This document shows, one piece after another, positions 11,949-21,880 of a stretch of 64,000 bases of DNA (its first letter is position 1; the number at the start of each line of letters is the position of its first letter). Made by a program: the position numbers and the translations under genes. The notes below the pieces were generated by a model. It was given only the letters and a program-made list of their open reading frames with translations. It made no database searches and had not been told where the DNA came from. The stretch is taken from contig CAMVIB010000003.1 in NCBI GenBank assembly GCA_947167455.1, positions 1-64,000 of the forward strand. Reading direction: 5' to 3'. Origin of the DNA: an uncultured Prevotellaceae bacterium. Lineage in GTDB: Bacteria > Bacteroidota > Bacteroidia > Bacteroidales > Bacteroidaceae.

Positions 11949-12218
11949 TCATTTCTTGCTGCGCTTGGCCCATCCCTCCTCGGAGAAGTCCGGCTCGGGT
12001 CCCTTGAGCGGGCGTGCGTCGTCGTGCTGCCTGAAGAACTGCCGCCAGTCGTCTTGCTTTGTGCTCTTCTTGGCCGGCACCCACTGCGCGGTGTCGTTGG
12101 CTTTCTTCTTCTTGCCCTTGGTTGCGTTGGTGCCTTTTGTGGCGTTGCGCGCTGTGGTGGCGCTGTCGCCTGTCTTGCCGCCCTTGCCGCCGGCAGTGTG
12201 GTGTGTCGCGCCAAGGCT
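11949..12218 (-). pseudogene. Duplicate of DEAD-box helicase C-terminal tail (no upstream helicase body, no obvious start codon)
   Basis: WVPAKKSTKQDDWRQFFRQHDDARPLKGPEPDFSEEGWAKRSKK* vs helicase WVPSKKGGKHDDWRQFFQHNDSRPLRGDEPDFSEEGWAKRTKK*; 34 of 43 aligned residues identical, one single-codon indel. Confidence 0.75.
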
Positions 12219-13437
12219 AATAGGTGTGGTGTGAGTGCTCCATCTCGTCGGTGGTGACCTTCTTACGGTCGAGGGCACGCCATGCGTAGGTGATGTACGC
12301 GAGCACAAAGGGTATGAAGAGCGACACCCATGCCATGGTGCGCAGTGTGAACTCACTGCTCGATGCATTCTCTATTGTCAGCGAAGCCTGCAGGTCGGCG
12401 GTAGAGGGATAGAACGCCGTGTTGTTCCACCCTGCGATGAGCAGCAACACCAGCACGGTGAGCACCGTGCCCGTCCCCGCAAACCAGATGCCTTTGTTGG
12501 CATAGCGGTCGGCAAAGCAATCCTTCCTCTTGCCGACGCCGGGCATGGGAGAACCTGCAAGGATCTCCACGACGATGCCGAAGAGCACGAGGGCGATGCC
12601 CGCGACAAGCACGATGGCCAACGGCCATAGGGCAATGAGGTTGTGGAGGTACTTCATGGGTTCCACGGCGATGACACCCGTGGCGGGGTCGTAGGCATAG
12701 CCGTCCTTGAGCATGAGATGCACGAGGTATGCCACAAACAGTATGAGGAACGGCACCGTCTGCCCTACGAGGCGCACGCTGCCACGGCTGCGTATGTCCT
12801 CGTCCTCGACATTGTTCATGAAGTAGAGTATGCCGAGGATGCGCGTGAGGAACACCACCGCGAAGCCGAACACCAGCACCCACGGACACAACAGCGCATC
12901 GAGGCCGTGGCTGGCATTGGCCCATGCCGAGATGACGAGCGAGCCCCCCGACAGCAGCCCGCCGCCGTCGGCCATGAGTGTGAGGTTGTCCTTCTGCACC
13001 ACGAAGTTGCTGCCCTCGAAGAATGTCGCCACGGCAGCGCCGATGAGCAACGGCCCGAGGATGCCGTTCAGCTGCAGGCAGAACTGGAAGGGGCGTGCGC
13101 CGAGGAGGTTGCCTTGCTTGTGTTGGAACTCATAGCTCACGGCCTGCACCACGAAGGTGACGAGTATGAGCATCCACAGCCAGTAGGCACTGCCGAAGCT
13201 GGTGCTGTAGAAGAGCGGGAAGGCGGCAAAGGCGGCTCCGCCGAAGGTGACGAGGGTGGTGAACGTGAGCTCCCACTTACGCCCTGTGCTGTTAGTGAGG
13301 GCGCGACGCTGTACGTCTGTAGCGCCGAGCGAGAAGATCAGGGAGTTGCCGCCCTGTACGAACATCATGAAGACGAGCAGGGCACCGAGCAGGCTGACCA
13401 GCAGCCACCAGTATTGTTGCAGGAAGAGGAGAGTCAT
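12217..13437 (-). CDS. cydB: Cytochrome d ubiquinol oxidase subunit II
   Basis: 406 aa, multi-TM, CydB-like; directly downstream of cydA. Confidence 0.93.
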   Translation of the reverse strand: MTLLFLQQYWWLLVSLLGALLVFMMFVQGGNSLIFSLGATDVQRRALTNSTGRKWELTFTTLVTFGGAAFAAFPLFYSTSFGSAYWLWMLILVTFVVQAVSYEFQHKQGNLLGARPFQFCLQLNGILGPLLIGAAVATFFEGSNFVVQKDNLTLMADGGGLLSGGSLVISAWANASHGLDALLCPWVLVFGFAVVFLTRILGILYFMNNVEDEDIRSRGSVRLVGQTVPFLILFVAYLVHLMLKDGYAYDPATGVIAVEPMKYLHNLIALWPLAIVLVAGIALVLFGIVVEILAGSPMPGVGKRKDCFADRYANKGIWFAGTGTVLTVLVLLLIAGWNNTAFYPSTADLQASLTIENASSSEFTLRTMAWVSLFIPFVLAYITYAWRALDRKKVTTDEMEHSHHTY

Positions 13438-13455
13438 GGCAGGTATGTTTTGGGG

Positions 13456-15027
13456 TTAAGAGTTATGTTCAGATCCGCGCTTTATCTGTTTGAGCATGAT
13501 GTTGACCTCCACGGCCAGCATGGCAGTGAAGAGTGTCAGGAAGAGCCAGAACGTGGCAGCCACGGCCCCGGCTTCGACGTCCGAGACGGATGCCGAGACG
13601 GGCAGCATGTCCTGTATGGTCCATGGCTGACGCCCGAATTCCGCCACCAGCCACCCGCTCTCAGAGCATACGTATGCGCAGGGCAGCATGGCGATGGCCG
13701 CCATGAGCAGCCAGCGCATCTGGCTGACATCTCTCTTACGCCACTCCAGGAACAGTATGAGTGCGAAGAAGAGTATGAACAGCGACCCCAGCCCCACCAT
13801 GATACGGAACGCCCAGAAGTTGACAGGAATGTAAGGCACGAGCTCGGCCTCGTCCTTCACGAAGCCGTAGCCGAAGTATGGCATGTCGGCCCTGAGGGCG
13901 GCAAGGTGTGTGCTTAGCGTGGCCTCGTCGGCACCGTCGGCCTTGGCCTGACGATAGGCGGCCAGGGCAGCGATGGCGGCACGTCCGCGCGCCATCTTCT
14001 CGGCGGCACTGGGCACCACGGTGCCATCCTCGAGGGTGTAGCCGTTGAGGATATCGTTGACACCCGGCACGAAGCCATGCACCGTGCGTGTGGCCAGGAT
14101 GCTAAGCCCGTTGGGAATGGCCACGCGCAGCGGAGCCTCACCCTCGGTAGTGTAGTCGGGCTGACGGAAAGGATTCACCCATGCCACAGCGGTGAGGCTC
14201 TGGTCGGTGCCGCCGTTGTAGAGGGCTTCCATGGCAGCGAGTTTCATGGGCTGGACCTCGGCAACCTTGTAGGCACTCTCATCGCCGCTGACGGCAGCAC
14301 CCACAGATGCCACGAGCCCCACGACGGCACCGATGCGCAGGCTCTTCAGGGCCATCTCGCGCTCGGCAGCGCGCCGTTTGAGCAGATACCATGCCGACAC
14401 CGCCACGACGAAGGCAGCACCTATCACCCACGACGAGATGACGGTGTGGCAGAACTTGTCGATGGCAAACGGCGAGAGCGCCACGTCGAAGAACGATGTC
14501 ATCTCGTTGCGCATGGTGTCGGGGTTGAACTCGCAGCCTACGGGGTACTGCATCCACGCATTGGCCACGAGGATCCACCATGCCGAGATGGTGGCACCGA
14601 GCCACGTCAGCCATGTCGAGGCGAGGTGAAAGCCGCGCGACACCTTGTCCCAGCCAAAGTACATCACGGCCACGAAGGTCGATTCCATGAAGAACGCTAT
14701 GATGCCTTCTATGGCCAGCGGCGCGCCGAAGATGTCGCCCACGAGCCAAGAGTAGTTCGACCAGTTGGTGCCGAACTCAAACTCGAGGATGATGCCCGTG
14801 GCCACGCCCACGGCAAAGTTTATGCCGAAGAGACGCTGCCAGAACTGTGTCGTGCGGCGCCAGAAGTCATCGCCGGTGCGATAGTAGCGCGTTTCCATGA
14901 TGGACATAATGAGTCCCAGCCCCAGCGTCAGCGGGACGAAGAGCCAATGGTATATTGCCGTGAGGGCAAATTGCGCGCGTGCCCAGTCCACGGCAGCGGC
15001 ATCGATGGTAAGCAGGTTAGGTGACAT
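13456..15027 (-). CDS. cydA: Cytochrome d ubiquinol oxidase subunit I
   Basis: 523 aa; ARAQFALTAIYHWLFVPLTLGLGLIMSIMET; GWLVAEFGRQPW. Confidence 0.95.
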   Translation of the reverse strand: MSPNLLTIDAAAVDWARAQFALTAIYHWLFVPLTLGLGLIMSIMETRYYRTGDDFWRRTTQFWQRLFGINFAVGVATGIILEFEFGTNWSNYSWLVGDIFGAPLAIEGIIAFFMESTFVAVMYFGWDKVSRGFHLASTWLTWLGATISAWWILVANAWMQYPVGCEFNPDTMRNEMTSFFDVALSPFAIDKFCHTVISSWVIGAAFVVAVSAWYLLKRRAAEREMALKSLRIGAVVGLVASVGAAVSGDESAYKVAEVQPMKLAAMEALYNGGTDQSLTAVAWVNPFRQPDYTTEGEAPLRVAIPNGLSILATRTVHGFVPGVNDILNGYTLEDGTVVPSAAEKMARGRAAIAALAAYRQAKADGADEATLSTHLAALRADMPYFGYGFVKDEAELVPYIPVNFWAFRIMVGLGSLFILFFALILFLEWRKRDVSQMRWLLMAAIAMLPCAYVCSESGWLVAEFGRQPWTIQDMLPVSASVSDVEAGAVAATFWLFLTLFTAMLAVEVNIMLKQIKRGSEHNS

Positions 15028-15150
15028 AAGGTTTATAGAAAATTATGGTGGGTAAGTTGACAGGTAATAGATATGTATTTCATAGCGTGTACGCCTGAAA
15101 GTGTCCTTCGTGCCTCGCCGACGCGGGGCGCTGTTGCAGGCCGCTGCCTG

Positions 15151-15360
15151 CTATTTCCTGTTCATGAGTTCGCCGGCCACAAAGTCGGCCTCGGCTCCGG
15201 GGGCTGCGTGCCGGCCTATGAAGTCAGGGAAGAAGAACACCTTCAGTATGGCAAAGATGACGAAGAGCTTCACCAGTATGACGAGCCATAGCGTGCGGCC
15301 GAGCGTCATCTGCCTGAAGCCGTCGCGGTAGAAGCGGTATATGTCTGCCGGAGTCATCAT
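15151..15360 (-). CDS. DUF4492 family small membrane protein
   Basis: 69 aa MMTPADIYRFYRDGFRQMTLGRTLWLVILVKLFVIFAILKVFFFPDF; typical cydA-linked protein in Bacteroidetes; ATGA overlap with helicase stop. Confidence 0.85.
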   Translation of the reverse strand: MMTPADIYRFYRDGFRQMTLGRTLWLVILVKLFVIFAILKVFFFPDFIGRHAAPGAEADFVAGELMNRK

Positions 15361-17399
15361 TTCTTAGTGCGTTTGGCCCAGCCCTCCTCCGAGAAGTCGG
15401 GTTCGTCGCCGCGCAGCGGGCGTGAGTCGTTGTGCTGGAAGAACTGACGCCAGTCATCGTGCTTGCCACCTTTCTTGGATGGCACCCACTGGTCGTCGCC
15501 CTCACCTTTCCGTTTCTTCTTGCCGACGGACTTGTCCTTGGAGCCACGGCCTGCCTTGCCGCCTTCGCCACGCTTGCCAGAGGCAGAGCGGTCGGCGCTG
15601 GCCTTCTCGAAGCGGCGCTGGGCACGGCTCTTGCCTTTACGTTCCGGGGCGTCACCCTCGCGGACAGGACGCTCGCCGTCGTCGCGGCGGCCAGAGTGCC
15701 GCGCCCCCTCCTGGCCAGAGCCCTCAGAGGGCTGGGCGATGTCCACGCCGATGCGGCGACCCTTCACCGTAAGTCCCTGCATGGCGCCGAGCACACGCTC
15801 GGCCTCAGCCTCAGGCACCTCGAAGAACGAGAATGTGGGTCTCAGGTCGATGCGCCCCATCTCCACCTTCGGCCCCTCGCAACGGCGGTTGACGAGACCT
15901 ATTATCTCACGGGCATAGAAGCCATCGACCTTGCCCAGGGTGATGAAGATACGGGTGTAGCCCGCCTCGGGGGCATGGTCGCCGGCGGCACGGCCACCCT
16001 CGCGTCTCTCCTTGCGCTTCGTGTCTTTCTTGTCGCCGGTCACCTCCTCGATGTCGGGTGCGGCAGCATAGTAGCGCAGGAAGCGTCCGAACTCCCGGCT
16101 CACGACACGCTTTATGATGTCGTCCTTGTCAAGCCACTCCAGACGCTGGCGCACCTCGTCGATGAAGGGTGCTATCTGCTCGTCGTCAACCACTTCGCGC
16201 TCGATGTCGTCAACCACCTTCCACAGCTGCTTGGCGCAGATGTCGCGTGCCGTGGGCAGCGTGCCACGCTCAAACTGCTTCTTGATGGTGCGCTCCACGT
16301 CGCGAATCTTGCCGCGCTCGCGGACATGCACGATGCAGAGGCTGGTGCCTTTCTTGCCAGCACGCCCTGTGCGACCGCTGCGGTGGGTGTAGTTCTCGAT
16401 ATCGTCGGGCATGCCATAGTTGATGACGTGCGTGAGGTCGTCAACGTCGAGGCCGCGCGCCGCCACGTCGGTGGCCACGAGCAGCTGTATGCGGTGCTGG
16501 CGGAACCGCTGCATGGTGAGGTCGCGCTGCTGCTGCGAGAGGTCGCCGTGGAGGGCATCGGCGTTGTAGCCGTCCTGAATGAGATGGTCGGCCACCTCCT
16601 GAGTCTCCAGACGCGTGCGGCAGAACACGATGGCATAGATGCGCGGATAGTAATCGACGAGGCGCTTCAGTGCCAAGTACTTGTCGCGCGCATGCACCAT
16701 ATAATATATGTGGTTGACGTTCTCGGCACCCTCGTTGCGCGACCCCACCACCACCTGACGCGCATCGTGGAGGTAGCTGCTGGCTATGCGCTCTATCTCG
16801 CGGCTCATCGTTGCCGAGAACAGCAGCGTGGTGTGCTCGGAGGGTATGCCTTCGAGCACGGCATCGATGCTCTCCGAGAAGCCCATCGACAACATCTCGT
16901 CGGCCTCGTCGAGGATTAGCGTCTCCACCCCTTCGAGGTGGGCGGCTCCCTTCTGCATGAGGTCGATGAGGCGTCCCGGCGTGGCAACAATCACATCCAC
17001 GCCGTGCCTCAGCGCACGTATCTGCGGCTCGAAGTTGGCACCGCCATAGACGGCCAGGATGCGCACGTCGGGGATGTGCTTGGCGAAGGAGCGGAGGTCG
17101 TCGGTGATCTGCAGGCACAGCTCGCGCGTCGGCGAGAGGATGACGGCCCGGGGCGTGTGCTCGCTGCGCGGCGAGGTCAGTATGCGCTGCAGCAACGGCA
17201 GGCCGTAGGCTGCCGTCTTGCCGGTACCCGTCTGTGCCAGGGCAACAAGGTCCTGGGTGGAAGTGAGCTGGTGCGGGATGACGGCCTCCTGCACGGGCAT
17301 GGGGCTGACGTAGCCCAGTTCGTCGATAGCGAGCAGCAATGGCTCGGCAAGCCCCAGGCTGGCGAAGGTGGTGGCTGTTGCTGTGATGTCTGTACTCAT
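15357..17399 (-). CDS. DEAD-box RNA helicase with DbpA-type RNA-binding domain and basic C-terminal tail
   Basis: 680 aa; AQTGTGKTAAYGLPLL, DEADEMLSMGF, SATMSREI, HRSGRTGRAG; DbpA-like domain GYTRIFITLGKVDGFYAREIIGLVN. Confidence 0.95.
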   Translation of the reverse strand: MSTDITATATTFASLGLAEPLLLAIDELGYVSPMPVQEAVIPHQLTSTQDLVALAQTGTGKTAAYGLPLLQRILTSPRSEHTPRAVILSPTRELCLQITDDLRSFAKHIPDVRILAVYGGANFEPQIRALRHGVDVIVATPGRLIDLMQKGAAHLEGVETLILDEADEMLSMGFSESIDAVLEGIPSEHTTLLFSATMSREIERIASSYLHDARQVVVGSRNEGAENVNHIYYMVHARDKYLALKRLVDYYPRIYAIVFCRTRLETQEVADHLIQDGYNADALHGDLSQQQRDLTMQRFRQHRIQLLVATDVAARGLDVDDLTHVINYGMPDDIENYTHRSGRTGRAGKKGTSLCIVHVRERGKIRDVERTIKKQFERGTLPTARDICAKQLWKVVDDIEREVVDDEQIAPFIDEVRQRLEWLDKDDIIKRVVSREFGRFLRYYAAAPDIEEVTGDKKDTKRKERREGGRAAGDHAPEAGYTRIFITLGKVDGFYAREIIGLVNRRCEGPKVEMGRIDLRPTFSFFEVPEAEAERVLGAMQGLTVKGRRIGVDIAQPSEGSGQEGARHSGRRDDGERPVREGDAPERKGKSRAQRRFEKASADRSASGKRGEGGKAGRGSKDKSVGKKKRKGEGDDQWVPSKKGGKHDDWRQFFQHNDSRPLRGDEPDFSEEGWAKRTKK

Positions 17400-17442
17400 T
17401 GAATAGTGTTGATGTTGGAGATGGGAAGAGACGTGTCAGAAC

Positions 17443-17480
17443 AAAAAAGCCCGCAACCTCAAAAGAGAATTGCGGACCAA
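17443..17480 (-). terminator. Likely terminator of the tRNA transcription unit
   Basis: On - strand: ccgcaa...ttgcgggcttttttg. Confidence 0.6.
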
Positions 17481-17486
17481 CGCCCT

Positions 17487-17562
17487 GCGCTCCAGGATGG
17501 GCTTGAACCAACGACCCCCTGATTAACAGTCAGGTGCTCTAACCAACTGAGCTACTGAAGCA
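17487..17562 (-). tRNA. tRNA-Asn (GTT), copy 1
   Basis: Cloverleaf-like TGCTTCAGTAGCTCAGTTGGTTAGAGCACCTGACTGTTAATCAGGGGGTCGTTGGTTCAAGCCC...; anticodon GTT. Confidence 0.85.
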
Positions 17563-17580
17563 GTGCTCTTCCGAGATTTT

Positions 17581-17656
17581 GCGCTCCAGGATGGGCTTGA
17601 ACCAACGACCCCCTGATTAACAGTCAGGTGCTCTAACCAACTGAGCTACTGAAGCA
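17581..17656 (-). tRNA. tRNA-Asn (GTT), copy 2, same sequence as copy 1
   Basis: Tandem copy at 94-bp offset. Confidence 0.85.
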
Positions 17657-17730
17657 GTGTTCTCATGCAGAAACGGCGGTAAAAAGGGTTGAAAAACCAC
17701 TTTTTTCGCGTTTTCCTCGGAATTGCGGGG

Positions 17731-17738
17731 CAAAAGTA
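17731..17738 (-). promoter_or_regulatory. -7 box (TACTTTTG on - strand) for the tRNA unit
   Basis: + strand caaaagta; divergent from the 17762 box. Confidence 0.55.
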
Positions 17739-17761
17739 GAGGTTTTTTCAAAAATATGCAA

Positions 17762-17769
17762 TACTTTTG
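17762..17769 (+). promoter_or_regulatory. -7 box TACTTTTG upstream of PfkB kinase
   Basis: tacttttg, 19 nt before ATG 17788. Confidence 0.55.
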
Positions 17770-17787
17770 CAGAAATTTTTTCAAGAT

Positions 17788-18774
17788 ATGGCAAAAATTA
17801 TAGGAATTGGCAATGCTCTGGTCGATATTTTGGTGAAATTGGCCGACGAAAAGCCTCTTTCTGACATCGGACTCACCCGGGGAGGGATGTGGCACATCGA
17901 CGAGGCACAGATGCGGCACCTACAGGCCGAGACAGCGCCGCTGAGACCCGTGCGCGCCACCGGCGGCAGCGCGGCCAACACCATACACGCCCTATCGATG
18001 CTCGGACACGCCACGGCATACATCGGCACCGTGGCCGACGACGAGCACGGACGCTTCTTCGCCGACAGCATGCGCCGACGCGGAACTGACAGCCACCTGC
18101 TCATGGCACACGACGGGCACACGGGAATCGCCACGACATTCATACTGCCCGACGGGGAACGCACCTTCGCAACATACCTCGGGGTGGCACCGCAGATAGA
18201 CACCACCACCCTGCCCTTCCACACGACGGCAGCCACGGGAGAGAGCGACATCCTGCACATAGAAGGCTACCTCGTGCAAGACCACGACACCGTGGAGGAG
18301 ATAATGCGGCAGGCTAAGGCCGCAGGCATGACGGTGAGCTACGACCTCGCGTCATGGAACATCGTCAGGGCCGACCGCCACTTCGTGCGACATCTCGTAA
18401 GAGACTATGCCGACATCGTCTTCGCCAACCACGACGAGGCAGAGGCATACGCCGGCACCTCCGACCCGCAGACAGCTCTCGCCGACATAGCGGAACACGT
18501 GCAGACTGCCATAGTGAAGATGGGCAAGAGGGGCGCCATGGCACGACGTGGCACCGACGAGGCCTTCGCACCGGCAGAACCGTGCAGCAACGTCGCCGAT
18601 GCCACAGGGGCCGGCGACTTCTTCGCGGCAGGATTCCTCCACGGCATCATGGCGCACAAAACCCTCGACAGATGTCTGCGCTACGGCAACATCATGGCCG
18701 TGCATGCCATACAAGTGCTCGGCTCTAACGTACCGCCGCTGACACCACGGCAACTCGCACTACTTGACGAATAA
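17788..18774 (+). CDS. PfkB family carbohydrate/adenosine kinase
   Basis: MAKIIGIGNALVDILVKL; GGSAANTIHALSMLG; DATGAGDFFAAGFLHG. Confidence 0.93.
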   Translation: MAKIIGIGNALVDILVKLADEKPLSDIGLTRGGMWHIDEAQMRHLQAETAPLRPVRATGGSAANTIHALSMLGHATAYIGTVADDEHGRFFADSMRRRGTDSHLLMAHDGHTGIATTFILPDGERTFATYLGVAPQIDTTTLPFHTTAATGESDILHIEGYLVQDHDTVEEIMRQAKAAGMTVSYDLASWNIVRADRHFVRHLVRDYADIVFANHDEAEAYAGTSDPQTALADIAEHVQTAIVKMGKRGAMARRGTDEAFAPAEPCSNVADATGAGDFFAAGFLHGIMAHKTLDRCLRYGNIMAVHAIQVLGSNVPPLTPRQLALLDE

Positions 18775-18805
18775 CCCAACAACAAACATCCACACCCACA
18801 CACTC

Positions 18806-20458
18806 ATGACATCACCCCTACTACTGTCACTCTGCAGACACTGCCGCACAGCGGCCTTATTGATAATAATGTTCGCGTGCGAGAGCACGAACGCACAGCG
18901 TGTGTTCGACATCGGCCGCGGACTCGAGATATTCTCCGACATCTACCGACAGCTCGATATGTACTATGTCGATACTCTCTCGGCAGACACCGCCATGCGA
19001 TGGGCCGTTGACGGTATGCTCAACGAGATAGACCCATACACCGTGTACTACCCCGACGACGACCAGGAGGAGCTGCGCACGATGGCCACGGGACGATATG
19101 CCGGCATAGGAGCCGTGATACGCTTCTCCAAACGCCAGCAACGCAGTGTCATCGAGGAGCCCTACGAGGGATGCCCGGCACAGGAGGCCGGGCTGCGCGC
19201 CGGAGACGTCATCATCAGCATCGACGGCCGCGACACCAAGGGGTGGGACAACGCCCGCGTCAGCAAGAACCTGCGCGGCGAGCCGGGGACGACCTTCGAA
19301 CTTGTCGTGCAACGGCCGGGGAGCCACAAGCCACTGACATACAAACTCACACGCAGACAGATACAGACGCCATCGCTGCCATGGTACGGCATCCTGGCCG
19401 ACAGCGTGGGATACGTATATCTCGCATCCGTCACTGAGCACGCGGGACGCGACGTGCGCAACGTCGTCAACGAGCTGCGGCAGGCAGGCATGAAGCGTCT
19501 GCTGCTCGACCTGCGCGACAACGGAGGCGGTTCCGTCTCCGAGGCGGCAGAGATAGTGGGGCTCTTCGTGCCAAAAGGCAGCCTCGTGGTGGCGACACGC
19601 GGCAAGGTGCCGGCGACATGCACTGACTACCGCACGCCGGCAGAACCCATCGACACGGTGATGCCGCTGGCGGTGCTCGTAAACTCCGGCTCGGCATCGG
19701 CGGCAGAAATCATCTGCGGAGCGCTGCAAGACCTCGACCGCGCAACGGTCATCGGACAGCGGACATACGGCAAGGGCATCGTGCAGGGCATACGCGACGT
19801 GCCATACCGGGGACAGCTGAAGATCACCACGGCACGCTACTACCTGCCGTCGGGACGCTGCATACAGGCCTACGACTACCGCCGACGCGTGACATCGACG
19901 GCGGCAACGACACTGCCCGACAGCCTGACACACGAGTTCCGCACGAAGCGAGGACGCATAGTGCGCGACGGGGGCGGCGTGCTGCCCGACAGCATCATCG
20001 CCGTAGATTCCGTGCCGACGATGCTCTACGACCTCTATGCCTCTGACGCCTTCTTCGACTTCGCAAACAGCTACGCCGCAGCACACGCCACGATAGCCAA
20101 GCCGGCCGACTTCGGCCTCACCGACGATGAGTATGCCGCCTTCGCCGACACCATCGCCGCAAGCGAATTCACCTACAACGGACGCACGGCCGACGCACTG
20201 CGGCAACTGCGACTGCTGGCACAGGCAGAAGGACGGTTGCAGAGGGCACAGGCTGAGTTCGACGCACTGGAGGCACGGCTGCGCGAGAACGACCTCAGGG
20301 GCGACCTCATAAGCCTCAGACGATACATACAGCCTTACCTGGAGACCGAAATCGTGAGCCGATACTACCATCAGCGCGGAGCCATGGAACACCATGCACA
20401 CCACGACAGCGACGTCCGGCGAGCACTGCAAATCGTATGCTCACTGCCCCGACAGTGA
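18806..20458 (+). CDS. S41 family C-terminal processing peptidase
   Basis: PDZ region plus VNSGSASAAEIICGALQD, GQRTYGKGIVQ; ORF opens at 18764, likely start at internal Met. Confidence 0.9.
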   Translation: MTSPLLLSLCRHCRTAALLIIMFACESTNAQRVFDIGRGLEIFSDIYRQLDMYYVDTLSADTAMRWAVDGMLNEIDPYTVYYPDDDQEELRTMATGRYAGIGAVIRFSKRQQRSVIEEPYEGCPAQEAGLRAGDVIISIDGRDTKGWDNARVSKNLRGEPGTTFELVVQRPGSHKPLTYKLTRRQIQTPSLPWYGILADSVGYVYLASVTEHAGRDVRNVVNELRQAGMKRLLLDLRDNGGGSVSEAAEIVGLFVPKGSLVVATRGKVPATCTDYRTPAEPIDTVMPLAVLVNSGSASAAEIICGALQDLDRATVIGQRTYGKGIVQGIRDVPYRGQLKITTARYYLPSGRCIQAYDYRRRVTSTAATTLPDSLTHEFRTKRGRIVRDGGGVLPDSIIAVDSVPTMLYDLYASDAFFDFANSYAAAHATIAKPADFGLTDDEYAAFADTIAASEFTYNGRTADALRQLRLLAQAEGRLQRAQAEFDALEARLRENDLRGDLISLRRYIQPYLETEIVSRYYHQRGAMEHHAHHDSDVRRALQIVCSLPRQ

Positions 20459-20536
20459 CGACGATGGCACAGCAACAGAAACATCTCACACCACACAAAA
20501 AAAAGACAATCATCACAACCACCACACAAAAACACT

Positions 20537-21787
20537 ATGCGCAAACGTAAAGCATCACAGTTGAACCAGCGAGTCATGACGGGAGTCATCGCCATGGGCA
20601 TCGTAGTACTGCTCGTATGTTTCCTATTCCTATCCATGGTGTCGTGCACAAACGACACACCGGCCTTCCGACTGTCGGGACACATCAGCGGAGCAGCAGA
20701 CTCCACACTCTACGTGGAAGCCGCGACGCTGCAGGGCATAGTGCCCGCAGACTCCGTGCGACTCGGTGGCGACGGGGCCTTCCATTTCACGATACGACGC
20801 GACATGGAGGCTCTCGGAGAACCGGACTCTGCCACAGGACGACAGCAGTGGGCACCCGACTTCTACCGCCTGCGAATCGGCACAAAGGTTATAAACTTCG
20901 TCGTTGACAGCACCGAGGACATCAACATAGAGGCACCACTCGCACACATGGCAACGGCCTACGACATCCAGGGCAACAGCGGCAGCCGCACCATGAAGAC
21001 AATATCGCTGCTCAACATGCAGCTGCAACAGCAGCTGCGGCAGCTGGGCAACGATGCCTCGCTCTCCGACCTCGAGAAGCTGGAGAGGGCACGACAGCTG
21101 CACGACAACTACAAACTAACGCTCAAACGCGACTACATCGTGGCCGACCCCGCATCGCCGGCATCATACTTCGCACTGTTCCAGACACTGGGGCAGACGC
21201 TGCTCTTCAACCCCGAGAGCGACCGCTCTGACGTGCAGGTGTTTGCCGCCGTGGCAACACAGTGGCAGGAACGCTACCCCAACGCGCGACGCACGCAGAA
21301 CCTCGGCAACATCGCCATGCGGGGTATCACAAACACACGTCAGGCACGACGGGTGGAGATAGAGCTCGACGGCGACAAGGTGCGCGAGACAGGCATCATA
21401 GACATGGGATTCCCCGACATAGACGGACGCGAGCGACGACTCTCAGACCTCGCCGACAACGTCGTGCTGCTCGACTTCACGTCATACCGACTGCCCGACA
21501 GCCGAGAGCGCATACTGCAGATGCGGGAGCTGTACGACCGCTACCACGACCGCGGACTCGAAATCTACCAAGTATCGCTCGATGCCGATGCCCACTACTG
21601 GAAGACCATGACAGAGACGCTGCCGTGGGTGTGCGTTCAGTGTACAGAGGGTTTCGATAACGACATCGTGAACCTCTACGGCGTACAGAGCCTGCCGACA
21701 TTCTTCATCGTGGGGCGACACTCCGAGCTGAGACTCAGAGACTCACAGGTGACAGACATCGCCAAAGCCATAGAGGCAGAGCTTTGA
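20537..21787 (+). CDS. Thioredoxin-like (TlpA/AhpC-type) lipoprotein with DUF4369-like N-terminus
   Basis: N-term VSCTNDTPAFRLSGHISGAADSTLYVEA; C-term thioredoxin-like LSDLADNVVLLDFTSYRLPDSRERILQMRELYDRY...VQSLPTFFIVGR. Confidence 0.82.
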   Translation: MRKRKASQLNQRVMTGVIAMGIVVLLVCFLFLSMVSCTNDTPAFRLSGHISGAADSTLYVEAATLQGIVPADSVRLGGDGAFHFTIRRDMEALGEPDSATGRQQWAPDFYRLRIGTKVINFVVDSTEDINIEAPLAHMATAYDIQGNSGSRTMKTISLLNMQLQQQLRQLGNDASLSDLEKLERARQLHDNYKLTLKRDYIVADPASPASYFALFQTLGQTLLFNPESDRSDVQVFAAVATQWQERYPNARRTQNLGNIAMRGITNTRQARRVEIELDGDKVRETGIIDMGFPDIDGRERRLSDLADNVVLLDFTSYRLPDSRERILQMRELYDRYHDRGLEIYQVSLDADAHYWKTMTETLPWVCVQCTEGFDNDIVNLYGVQSLPTFFIVGRHSELRLRDSQVTDIAKAIEAEL

Positions 21788-21880
21788 GGCCACACCCAGC
21801 CGGAGCGCCACCAAGCGACTACAACCTATTGGACACACCATTAAGTAAGGGCAGAAGATTATAGCGCAGGCTGCATGTGT

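Noticed and set aside
12643-15024. Long + strand ORFs (424 and 315 aa) opposite cydB/cydA
   Set aside because: Shadow ORFs with no domain support.
15432-16919. 495-aa + strand ORF antisense to DEAD-box helicase
   Set aside because: Shadow ORF; helicase motifs on - strand are clear.
18857-20431. 524-aa - strand ORF antisense to S41 peptidase
   Set aside because: Shadow ORF with no domain pattern.
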